Shown in pieces: positions 8,382-16,245 of a stretch of 36,671 nt of DNA. The notes beneath the pieces were generated by a model. That model was not told where the DNA came from. It ran no database searches and saw only the letters and a list, made by a program, of their open reading frames with translations. The DNA is taken from contig JADFJJ010000009.1 of the NCBI GenBank assembly GCA_022566215.1, positions 1 to 36,671 on the forward strand. Reading direction: 5' to 3'. Numbering within the stretch: the stretch's first letter is position 1; the number at the start of each line of letters is the position of its first letter. Made by a program: the position numbers and the translations under genes. The stretch is from Pseudomonadota bacterium. Lineage in GTDB: Bacteria; Pseudomonadota; Alphaproteobacteria; Sphingomonadales; SMXR01.

Positions 8382-10323
8382 GATCACCGCCTTCCTGTTT
8401 TCTGTTTTATTTCTTGGCCTGGCGGTCACCGCCCCCGGCCAGGAACAGGACCCGGCCACGGAAGAGCAAGGACGCCAGGTTTTTTACCTGACCCTTCAGG
8501 GCCGGGACATTACCGTACGTGACGGCGAAACAGCTGAGGAAAGACCGTTTCAACCCGCCACCGGAGGGCCCCTTGAAATCGGGCCCAATCCCTATCTGGA
8601 CCGTGAAACATTCAAGGGCAGAAGTTTCAGGCTGGTACAGCAGGAAGAAAACCTGGGCCCCGGGAAAGAGAAAACCGCAGAGGTTGAGCAAACCGAACTG
8701 GACCCCCTGAATCTTGACGCGATTGGCCTCTTGGCCGCCGGCGGGACCGGTTATCCGATTGATTTGTGGCAGGGATCAGATGTCCGGGAGCTGCTGGTGC
8801 TGATATCCGCCCTGCCCGGTGGCACATCATCGCCCACCGCCAACGCCATCAAGCGCAAGCTGCTCCTCAGTTCCGCCCCGTTCCCGATCACTCCGGAAAG
8901 CGGGGTTGAGATTGAGGATTTGCTGTTCCAGCGCCTCGCCCAGCTATACCGAGCCGGGGACCTGGCATCCCTCTTGAGCCTGTTCGAGCAGATCCCGGCG
9001 GCTGAACGCAGCCCGAGAATCTCACGAATGATGGTCGAGGCCTACCTGCTGGACGGGGATATGGAAAGCGCCTGCACCTTGGCCAAGACCGGCCAGCGCG
9101 AGGAGGGCACCCCGGACTGGCTGAAAATTACCTCGATCTGTTTGGTCCTGGAGGGTGAAGAAGGCCAGGCGCGCTTTAACCTGACCCTGCTGACCGAAAC
9201 CGGGGATATGGATTTTGCTTACCAGAGCCTGTTTGAAGGTGTCGTCAAGCTGGTGAGCGAGCAACGGGGGGAAATATCAACCCTGGCGATGGAGGAGGGG
9301 GATGGCGGCTTTTCAAACTTTTTTTCAGGCCAGTTTTTCCTGCTCTCAGAACTGACGCCGCTGCATGTGGCGATTTTGAAACTGCTGGGCCGGAACGTGG
9401 AGATCGCGCTGGATGAGAATGCCGGGATTTCCAACGTTTTACTTTCCGCCCTGGCCCGCTGGTCGGGATTGACGCTCGAGACCAAGCTGGAGGTGGCCGA
9501 CCAGGCCCTTGCCGGGGGGATTCTGGAAGAGCATTTCTTGAGCACTCTGGTTGGCGCCTACACATTTTCTCTCCAGGACAAGGAAACCGCGTACCTGCTG
9601 GATTATGAAAGCTGGGGGGTGAAAAGTGACGCTCTCTTTTACGCCCTGGCCAAAGAGGCATTTGATTTCGATGCCGCCATCAAGCATATCCGTGAAGGCT
9701 GGGCTCGGGCCCGCTACGGCGGCCGGGCGGCCTTTATAGCCGGGCTCTATATGGACGCGATGGCGGAAATTCCACCCGATCCCGCCTATATTTCCTTTGC
9801 CCCGGATGCCGCCCGTATCGCGCTGCTGACCGGCAACTGGCAAGTGGCGCTTTACTGGTACCAGACCGTCCACGCGCTCGCCTCCACCGGGGATGCCGAA
9901 GCGACCCGGATGCTGGTGGAAATGTGGCCGCTGATGGTGACCATGGATCAAGCCGGGGAAATTCCCTATTCGCCGCAAATTCTGAGGCTTTGGCGAAGAA
10001 GCCTGGAGATCCTGCCAGTGGAGGACCAAGTGGCGCAGACCCAGGTGTTCTACAAGATCCTGGAGGTGCTCGGGCTGCCGGTTCCCGATGATTTGAAATC
10101 AGAGGGTCTTTTGATCCTGGGGGAGACCAGCGGCCCGGAATTTATTGGCGGCGCGTCGCTGGGGGAGACAATCCTGAGGATCCTGACTGTATTTGGCGCC
10201 GCCGGGGCTGAAAAAGCCGCACCGATGACAGTTGCCAACGTTATGTATACGCTGACCGAGGCCGGGCTGGAGGCCGAGGCGCGTCAGCTCGGACTCGAGG
10301 CCCTGCTGGCCAGAGGCTTTTAA
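8362..10323 (+). CDS. Secreted/periplasmic protein of unknown function, probably alpha-helical repeat (TPR-like)
   Basis: 653 aa; signal-peptide-like start MKNFHSKITAFLFSVLFLGLAVTAPGQEQ; helical repeat-like remainder; no catalytic motif seen. Confidence 0.8.
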   Translation: MKNFHSKITAFLFSVLFLGLAVTAPGQEQDPATEEQGRQVFYLTLQGRDITVRDGETAEERPFQPATGGPLEIGPNPYLDRETFKGRSFRLVQQEENLGPGKEKTAEVEQTELDPLNLDAIGLLAAGGTGYPIDLWQGSDVRELLVLISALPGGTSSPTANAIKRKLLLSSAPFPITPESGVEIEDLLFQRLAQLYRAGDLASLLSLFEQIPAAERSPRISRMMVEAYLLDGDMESACTLAKTGQREEGTPDWLKITSICLVLEGEEGQARFNLTLLTETGDMDFAYQSLFEGVVKLVSEQRGEISTLAMEEGDGGFSNFFSGQFFLLSELTPLHVAILKLLGRNVEIALDENAGISNVLLSALARWSGLTLETKLEVADQALAGGILEEHFLSTLVGAYTFSLQDKETAYLLDYESWGVKSDALFYALAKEAFDFDAAIKHIREGWARARYGGRAAFIAGLYMDAMAEIPPDPAYISFAPDAARIALLTGNWQVALYWYQTVHALASTGDAEATRMLVEMWPLMVTMDQAGEIPYSPQILRLWRRSLEILPVEDQVAQTQVFYKILEVLGLPVPDDLKSEGLLILGETSGPEFIGGASLGETILRILTVFGAAGAEKAAPMTVANVMYTLTEAGLEAEARQLGLEALLARGF

Positions 10324-10344
10324 TATTTTTTTTGGAGGCTAGCC

Positions 10345-11274
10345 ACGTTTTCATCAGAGGCAGAAACCCTAAACAGCTTCCTTGAGGTTCTGGCCGCGGA
10401 ACGGGGGGCGGCGCGCAACACCCTCTTGGCTTATGAACGGGATCTCAGGCTCTTTTCCGAATGGCTGGGAAAATCTTATTCCAGCGTGACCCAGGACGAT
10501 CTCAACCGCTATTTCGAAGAGCTGAGCAAACGGCATTTGAGCGCCACCACCGCAGCCCGCAAACTTTCGTCCCTGCGCCAGCTTTACAAGCACCTGTACG
10601 CCGAGGGACTGGTCGCCGAAAACCCTACCGCCCACCTGGAAAATCCCAAACAGCCGAAACCCCTGCCCAAAACCCTGAGTGAAGAAGAGGTCAGCCGTCT
10701 GCTCACCAGCGTCATCGAACGGGCGCGCCAAAAGCCGACCGTGGCCAACCTGCGCAACGTGGCGCTGATCGAGCTGCTGTACGCCACCGGCATGCGCGTC
10801 AGCGAACTGGTCAGCCTCAAGAAAACCGCGTTTGCCGGCGGACGGAGGTTTATCATCGTCAAGGGCAAGGGCGGCAAGGAACGGATGGTCCCGTTAGGAA
10901 AAGTGGCGGTCCGAGCGACCGACCGCTACCTGAAGGCTCTGAAGGCGGCGGGGACCGATAAGGACAGCCCGTGGCTGTTCCCGACCCGCAGCCGTGCGGG
11001 GTACTTAACGCGCGTTCGCGCCTTTCAGCTGGTCAAGGAAGCGGCCGGGCGCGCCGGGCTTGATCCCTCGCGCATTTCCGCCCATGTTCTGCGCCATGCC
11101 TTTGCCACCCATCTGCTGGCCAACGGCGCCGATCTCAGGGCGGTGCAAAAACTGCTCGGCCACTCGGACATCTCAACCACCCAGATTTACACCCATGTGC
11201 TGGAGGAACGCCTGAGGCGCCTGGTCAGTGAAAAACACCCTTTGAGCCGGAAAAAACTCTCCAATAAGCCGTAA
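10345..11274 (+). CDS. xerD: Tyrosine recombinase XerD; possible ACG start
   Basis: Catalytic motifs ATGMRVSELVSL, HVLRHAFATHLL, LGHSDISTTQIYTHV. Frame extends upstream of listed TTG 10426 as TFSSEAETLNSFLEVLAAERGAARNTLLAYERD (conserved N-terminus); GGAGG at 10334-10338 is 6 nt before ACG 10345. Confidence 0.9.
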   Translation, partial: TFSSEAETLNSFLEVLAAERGAARNTLLAYERDLRLFSEWLGKSYSSVTQDDLNRYFEELSKRHLSATTAARKLSSLRQLYKHLYAEGLVAENPTAHLENPKQPKPLPKTLSEEEVSRLLTSVIERARQKPTVANLRNVALIELLYATGMRVSELVSLKKTAFAGGRRFIIVKGKGGKERMVPLGKVAVRATDRYLKALKAAGTDKDSPWLFPTRSRAGYLTRVRAFQLVKEAAGRAGLDPSRISAHVLRHAFATHLLANGADLRAVQKLLGHSDISTTQIYTHVLEERLRRLVSEKHPLSRKKLSNKP

Positions 11275-11413
11275 TCGGCGCACTCTCCCCGATATTAAAT
11301 CCACGTCCACGTTCCCTTTCAAGTTGGTTTGCGCTAAGGTGTTGACATCTAGAGTGATCTGCGGGATTTTACTCCCCCTCAGAAGTGGGCAAAAGAGTAG
11401 CGGGAAAACATTC

Positions 11414-12373
11414 ATGATCACGTTTCTTGATTTTGAGAAACCGATTGCCGAGCTTGAGGGGAAAATCCGCGAGCTCAAGCAAATCGCCAGCGGCGAAGGG
11501 GCGCTCAACATCACCGATGAAGTCGGCCAGCTTGAAGGCAAGCTGGACAAAATGTTGCGTGAAACCTACCGCAAGCTCGACCCATGGCAAAAAATTCAGG
11601 TCGCGCGCCATCCCGAACGCCCCCACTTCAAGGATTACATCGAAGCGCTGATCGAAGACTTCACGCCGCTGGCCGGGGACCGCAGCTTTGGCGAGGACAA
11701 CGCGATTGTCGGCGGGCTGGGCCGGTTCCATGGCCGGCCGGTGGTCATCATGGGTCACGAAAAGGGCTACGACACCGAAACCAGGCTCAAGCACAATTTC
11801 GGCATGGCCCGGCCGGAGGGCTACCGGAAAACGGTCCGGTTGATGAAGCTGGCCGACAAGTTCGGCCTGCCGGTGATAACCCTGGTGGATACCTCCGGCG
11901 CCTATCCCGGGATCGGCGCCGAAGAGCGCGGTCAGGCCGAGGCGATCGCCCGCTCGGTTGAAACCTGCCTCAATATTTCAGTTCCGCTGATCAGCTGCAT
12001 TGTCGGCGAGGGCGGGTCCGGCGGGGCCTTGGCGCTGGCGGTCGGCAACAAGATTTTGATGTTCCAGCATGCCATCTATTCGGTCATCTCGCCCGAGGGT
12101 TGCGCCTCGATTTTGTGGCGCACCGCCGACAAGGCTAAAGACGCCGCCCGCGCCCTCAAGATCACCGCCAGCGACCTGATCGAGATGAAGATTATCGATG
12201 AGATCATTCCCGAGCCCCTGGGCGGTGCCCACCGTGATCCGGAAGCGGCCTTCGCCGCCCTCGATCAGGCCATAAAAAGAGCGCTTGATGATCTGATCTC
12301 CCTGCCGCCGGAAAAATTAAAGGCTCTCCGGCGGAAGAAATTCCTCAACATGGGATCACCCGGCGCCGCTTAA
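11414..12373 (+). CDS. accA: Acetyl-CoA carboxylase carboxyltransferase subunit alpha
   Basis: MITFLDFEKPIAELEGKIRELK...ARHPERPHFKDYIEAL...GSGGALALAVGN...SPEGCASILWR. ORF opens at 11324; ATG 11414 matches family starts. Confidence 0.96.
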   Translation: MITFLDFEKPIAELEGKIRELKQIASGEGALNITDEVGQLEGKLDKMLRETYRKLDPWQKIQVARHPERPHFKDYIEALIEDFTPLAGDRSFGEDNAIVGGLGRFHGRPVVIMGHEKGYDTETRLKHNFGMARPEGYRKTVRLMKLADKFGLPVITLVDTSGAYPGIGAEERGQAEAIARSVETCLNISVPLISCIVGEGGSGGALALAVGNKILMFQHAIYSVISPEGCASILWRTADKAKDAARALKITASDLIEMKIIDEIIPEPLGGAHRDPEAAFAALDQAIKRALDDLISLPPEKLKALRRKKFLNMGSPGAA

Positions 12374-12524
12374 AATTCCGGGAGCCACCTGCCCGCTTTT
12401 CCACCCTTTTACCTAACCTCTGGAATTCAATGAGTTTTTTGCCTACGGCGGCAATGATATGCACAAACTTTCCACATGGTTTTGCACCGCTGGGGTGATT
12501 TTGCCCACAAATTTATCCCCAGAA

Positions 12525-12571
12525 CCACTATATCTGGGGGGTCAGAATTTATTTCATACTTTATCTTGACT
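12525..12571 (+). promoter_or_regulatory. Tandem NrdR-like boxes
   Basis: Box 1 CCACTATATCTGGGGG (12525-12540), box 2 ATACTTTATCTTGACT (12556-12571); about 11/16 matches each to acaCwAtATaTwGtgt as I recall it; start-to-start 31 bp; box 2 overlaps the -35. Confidence 0.6.
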
Positions 12572-12595
12572 GTTCGGAGAAAACGTCTGCATACT
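12566..12595 (+). promoter_or_regulatory. Sigma70-like promoter upstream of nrdAB
   Basis: TTGACT (12566-12571) - N18 - CATACT (12590-12595). Confidence 0.55.
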
Positions 12596-12801
12596 GTTCC
12601 CCACGTTTGCTTGCTCCTTTACGGGGTTGGGGGCATAAGGCAAAAAGCCTGAAAACGCACAATAATTTGCCTGAAAATATCAGGATTTTCGGCGGATTTT
12701 GAATGGAATATTGCCGGGTGAGAATATGCGGCAGGACGGGGTTGAGAGTCAGTTCAAAGGCAAACACCTCCAAAAGCCCAGGCAAAAAAAGGGGATGGAA
12801 C

Positions 12802-14709
12802 GTGCAGAAAGAGATGGCAGGGCAGGTGTTTGAAGTTACCCATATAGAAGGCGGCTCAGCAGTAAAAATCGACCGCTCACGCGATAAATTCCTGACCAAA
12901 TTCGGGAAAGAAACCTTAACAGACCGTTATTTAATGCCGGGCGAAAGTTATCAGGACCTGTTTGCCCGGGTCGCCAGTTTCTACGGTGATAATACCGGCC
13001 ACGCCCAGCGTATTTACGATTATATCTCCAAGCTGTGGTTTATGCCGGCCACCCCAATCCTTTCCAACGGCGGCACCAAACGCGGCCTGCCAATCTCGTG
13101 TTTTTTGAACGAAGCCAATGACACCTTGAGCTCGATCGTCGAGTTGTGGACTGAAAATGTTTGGCTGGCGGCCCGGGGCGGGGGCATCGGAAGCTATTGG
13201 GGAAACCTGCGCTCGATCGGCGAAAAGGTTGGCGCCAACGGAAAAACCTCCGGCATTATTCCGTTTGTCAGGGTCATGGACAGCCTGACGCTGGCGATCA
13301 GCCAGGGGTCCCTGAGGCGTGGCTCGGCGGCAGTGTATTTGCCGGTCAGCCATCCGGAAATTGAGGAGTTTTGTGAAATCAGGCGGCCCACCGGCGGTGA
13401 TCCCAACCGCAAGACCCCCAACCTGCACCATGGGGTTTTGATCCCGGACGCCTTTATGCGGGCGGTCGAAGCGGATGAAAAATGGGCGCTGTTGTCGCCC
13501 AAGGACAATCATGTGATACGCCGGATTTCCGCGCGCCTGCTGTGGATCCGGCTGTTGACCTCCAGGGTGGAAACCGGCGAGCCGTATCTGATTTTTTCCG
13601 ATACTGTCAACCGCCAGATCCCGGAACATCACAAACTAACCGGGCTTACGGTCAAGACCTCGAATCTTTGTTCTGAAATTACCCTGCCGACCGGCACCGA
13701 TCACCTTGGCAACGACCGGACCGCGGTGTGCTGCCTGTCGTCCCTCAATCTTGACCATTACCAGGAATGGGTAAAGGACGAGCAGTTTATCGAGGACATC
13801 ATGCGTTTCCTCGACAACGTCCTGCAGGACTTTATCGACCGCGCGCCGGAGGAAATGGCCAAAGCGAAATATTCCGCCACCCGTGAGCGCAGCGTCGGCC
13901 TCGGTGTGATGGGGCTGCACTCGTTCCTGCAAGCTCACAACGTGCCGATCGAATCGGTCATGGCCAAAGTCTGGAACAGGAAAATTTTCACCCACATCAA
14001 GGAACAGGCGGACGCCGCTTCCCAAACCCTGGCGGAAGAGCGCGGCGCCTGTCCCGATGCCGCCGATTTCGGCATCATGGAGCGCTTTTCCAACAAGACT
14101 GCGGTTGCCCCGACCGCCTCGATCTCGATCATCTGCGGCGGCGCCAGCCCGGGGATCGAGCCGATTGCCGGCAATTCCTATGTTCATAAAACGCTTTCCG
14201 GCTCGTTCAATGTGCGCAACAGCATTCTGGAAAAACTGCTGGAAGAAAAAGGACAGAACAACGAGGAAGTGTGGTCCTCGATCACCACCCGGGAGGGATC
14301 GGTTCAGCATCTGGAGTTCCTGTCGGACCATGAAAAGGATGTCTTCAAGACCGCGTTCGAGATTGACCAGCGCTGGCTGATCGACCTGGCTGCCGACCGT
14401 ACCCCGATGATCGACCAATCGCAAAGCCTGAACATTTTTATTCCCGCCGACATCCACAAGCGCGATTTGCACCGGCTGCATTTCGACGCCTGGAAAAAAG
14501 GCGTGAAAACCCTTTATTACTGCCGCTCCAAGTCGATCCAGCGGGCGGAGGTTGTGAACCATGCCGAAAACGGGGTGAAAAATATCGCCGCGGCTGGCAA
14601 CGGCATTGGCGTCCCCAAGCCCGACGATATCCAAATCCCGATGATGGCGGCGCCGGATAATCCGGACCAGGAAGAGGACCAGTACGAAGAGTGTCTGGTG
14701 TGTCAATAG
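12802..14709 (+). CDS. nrdA: Class I ribonucleoside-diphosphate reductase, alpha subunit, no N-terminal ATP-cone
   Basis: LYLMPATPILSNGG-type region (KLWFMPATPILSNGGTKRGLPISCFL), SNLCSEITLP, C-terminal ECLVCQ redox tail. Listed ORF starts at 12703; GTG 12802 or ATG 12814 likelier. Confidence 0.93.
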   Translation: MQKEMAGQVFEVTHIEGGSAVKIDRSRDKFLTKFGKETLTDRYLMPGESYQDLFARVASFYGDNTGHAQRIYDYISKLWFMPATPILSNGGTKRGLPISCFLNEANDTLSSIVELWTENVWLAARGGGIGSYWGNLRSIGEKVGANGKTSGIIPFVRVMDSLTLAISQGSLRRGSAAVYLPVSHPEIEEFCEIRRPTGGDPNRKTPNLHHGVLIPDAFMRAVEADEKWALLSPKDNHVIRRISARLLWIRLLTSRVETGEPYLIFSDTVNRQIPEHHKLTGLTVKTSNLCSEITLPTGTDHLGNDRTAVCCLSSLNLDHYQEWVKDEQFIEDIMRFLDNVLQDFIDRAPEEMAKAKYSATRERSVGLGVMGLHSFLQAHNVPIESVMAKVWNRKIFTHIKEQADAASQTLAEERGACPDAADFGIMERFSNKTAVAPTASISIICGGASPGIEPIAGNSYVHKTLSGSFNVRNSILEKLLEEKGQNNEEVWSSITTREGSVQHLEFLSDHEKDVFKTAFEIDQRWLIDLAADRTPMIDQSQSLNIFIPADIHKRDLHRLHFDAWKKGVKTLYYCRSKSIQRAEVVNHAENGVKNIAAAGNGIGVPKPDDIQIPMMAAPDNPDQEEDQYEECLVCQ

Positions 14710-14715
14710 AGGACT

Positions 14716-15726
14716 ATGGAAGCTAAGGCAAAGATCAAGGATCAGGCAATGGGTGCGGTAGCAGTAGCAAATCTGATGACCGATAATGTGGTTTACAAGC
14801 CCTTCCGCTACCCCTGGGCCTACCAGGCGTGGCTGACCCAGCAGCGTATCCACTGGCTGCCCGAGGAAGTGCCGCTGGCCGATGACGTCAAGGATTGGCG
14901 CAACAAGCTGACCAAAGAAGAGCGCAACTTGCTGACCCAGATTTTCCGTTTTTTCACGCAAGCCGATATCGAGGTCAACAACTGCTACATGCAGCACTAC
15001 ACCAGGGTTTTCAAGCCGACCGAAGTGAAGATGATGCTGGCCGCCTTCTCGAACATCGAGACCATACACATTGCCGCCTATTCGTACCTGCTGGACACTC
15101 TCGGCATGCCCGAGAGTGAATATTCCGCGTTCCTGAAATACAAGGAAATGAAAGACAAGTACGATTACATGCAGCAGTTCAATGTCGATACAAAGCCCGA
15201 TATCGCCAAAACACTGGCGGTCTTCGGCGCCTTTACCGAGGGCCTGCAGCTATTTGCCTCCTTCGCCATGCTATTGAACTTCCCGCGCTTTAACAAAATG
15301 AAGGGCATGGGCCAGATCGTCTCGTGGTCGGTTCGGGATGAAACCCTGCATTGCCAAAGCATCATCAAACTGTTCCGCACCTTTTGTCATGAAAACCCGG
15401 AGATTTGGACCGAAGCGTTTCAGCAGGAACTTTATGCCGCGTGCGAGACCATCGTCAGCCACGAGGACGCCTTCATTGACCTGGCGTTCGAGATGGGTCC
15501 GGTTGAGGGGTTGGCGCCCGGGGAGATTAAAAGCTACATTCGCTATATCGCCGACCGCAGACTTTTGCAGCTGGGCCTGCAGCCGATCTACAGATTAGAG
15601 AAAAATCCGCTGCCATGGCTCGACGCGATGCTGAATGCGGTCGAGCACACCAACTTTTTTGAAAACCGGGCAACCGAATATTCAAAGGCCGCGACTCAAG
15701 GGTCTTGGGAGGAAGCCTTCGATTAA
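14716..15726 (+). CDS. nrdB: Class I ribonucleoside-diphosphate reductase, beta subunit
   Basis: NIETIHIAAYSYLLDTL gives the E-x2-H-x3-Y metal/radical region; SVRDETLHCQSIIKLF gives the second E-x2-H. Confidence 0.95.
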   Translation: MEAKAKIKDQAMGAVAVANLMTDNVVYKPFRYPWAYQAWLTQQRIHWLPEEVPLADDVKDWRNKLTKEERNLLTQIFRFFTQADIEVNNCYMQHYTRVFKPTEVKMMLAAFSNIETIHIAAYSYLLDTLGMPESEYSAFLKYKEMKDKYDYMQQFNVDTKPDIAKTLAVFGAFTEGLQLFASFAMLLNFPRFNKMKGMGQIVSWSVRDETLHCQSIIKLFRTFCHENPEIWTEAFQQELYAACETIVSHEDAFIDLAFEMGPVEGLAPGEIKSYIRYIADRRLLQLGLQPIYRLEKNPLPWLDAMLNAVEHTNFFENRATEYSKAATQGSWEEAFD

Positions 15727-15756
15727 TCCAGCTAAAAAAAACATAGTTCTTCCTCT

Positions 15757-15827
15757 GCGGGGAAATCCTTTCTGCCTTGCTAGCCGTCTGAATACGTTCA
15801 AAAAAGGGTTTCCCCGCTCTTTTTTTT
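15757..15827 (+). terminator. Rho-independent-type terminator after nrdB
   Basis: GCGGGGAAATCC (15757-15768) pairs with GGGTTTCCCCGC (15806-15817), one G:U, followed by TCTTTTTTTT; long loop (37 nt). Confidence 0.6.
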
Positions 15828-15844
15828 CCAGAGGGAATAAAGCA

Positions 15845-15880
15845 AGAGGCGTTCCGGGGGATGGAACGCCTCTTTATATT
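15845..15880. terminator. Strong hairpin, probably bidirectional terminator
   Basis: AGAGGCGTTCC-gggggat-GGAACGCCTCT, 11-bp perfect stem, followed by ttatatt on plus. Confidence 0.7.
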
Positions 15881-15892
15881 TGGGACGATAAG

Positions 15893-15918
15893 TTGAGGGG
15901 CAGGGGTGGGCCCCTCAA
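15893..15918 (-). terminator. Hairpin directly downstream of the 46-aa minus-strand ORF
   Basis: TTGAGGGGC-aggggtgg-GCCCCTCAA, 9-bp perfect stem. Confidence 0.45.
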
Positions 15919-15924
15919 TGGGAA

Positions 15925-16065
15925 TTAAACATGCGTCCCGTTTCGAACCACACTGATGCGGGGGAAAATTTTCCCGGAAACGGTCATGCCGATTGCCCTG
16001 ACTTGAGGGAGAGAGGAAACAGAGAGAGTCATTAAAAGGGCAAGAAACAATCCAATTTCGGGCAT
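15925..16065 (-). CDS. Small secreted peptide candidate, 46 aa (below ORF-track cutoff)
   Basis: My translation: MPEIGLFLALLMTLSVSSLPQVRAIGMTVSGKIFPRISVVRNGTHV*. SD AGGAGG upstream; signal-peptide-like N-terminus; own upstream regulatory element (16107-16157) and downstream hairpin. Confidence 0.6.
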   Translation of the reverse strand: MPEIGLFLALLMTLSVSSLPQVRAIGMTVSGKIFPRISVVRNGTHV

Positions 16066-16106
16066 TATTATTTTTCCTCCTCAACTGTGATGATTCGTCC
16101 TCAATT

Positions 16107-16157
16107 TACCAAAGTCACCCTGAACCGAAACTGAGCAAGCTGTTCATGTCCGGTTCA
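16107..16157 (-). promoter_or_regulatory. Regulatory element B (four half-sites), upstream of the 46-aa ORF
   Basis: TACCAAA-N5-CCTGAAC-N5-CTGAGCAAG-N3-TTCA-N4-CGGTTCA; same layout as 16946-16996. Confidence 0.65.
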
Positions 16158-16182
16158 TGTAAAGGACGGGGTTTTATGATGA

Positions 16183-16212
16183 AAAAAACGGGGCCTCTTT
16201 CAAGAGGCCCCG
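16183..16212 (-). terminator. Terminator for the 16246-16905 gene
   Basis: CGGGGCCTCTT-tc-AAGAGGCCCCG (16189-16212); on minus followed by TTTTTTT. Confidence 0.8.
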
Positions 16213-16245
16213 GTTGTGGGCGGTGGTCAGGAGAAGACCCCGCCC

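Noticed and set aside
12600-12800. Cobalamin riboswitch in the nrdA leader
   Set aside because: No B12-box recognised, and the downstream enzyme is class I (NrdB present), not B12-dependent.
13636-15069. 477-aa minus-strand ORF
   Set aside because: Antisense to nrdA/nrdB; high-GC third-position shadow ORF with His/Gly/Arg-rich low-complexity composition.
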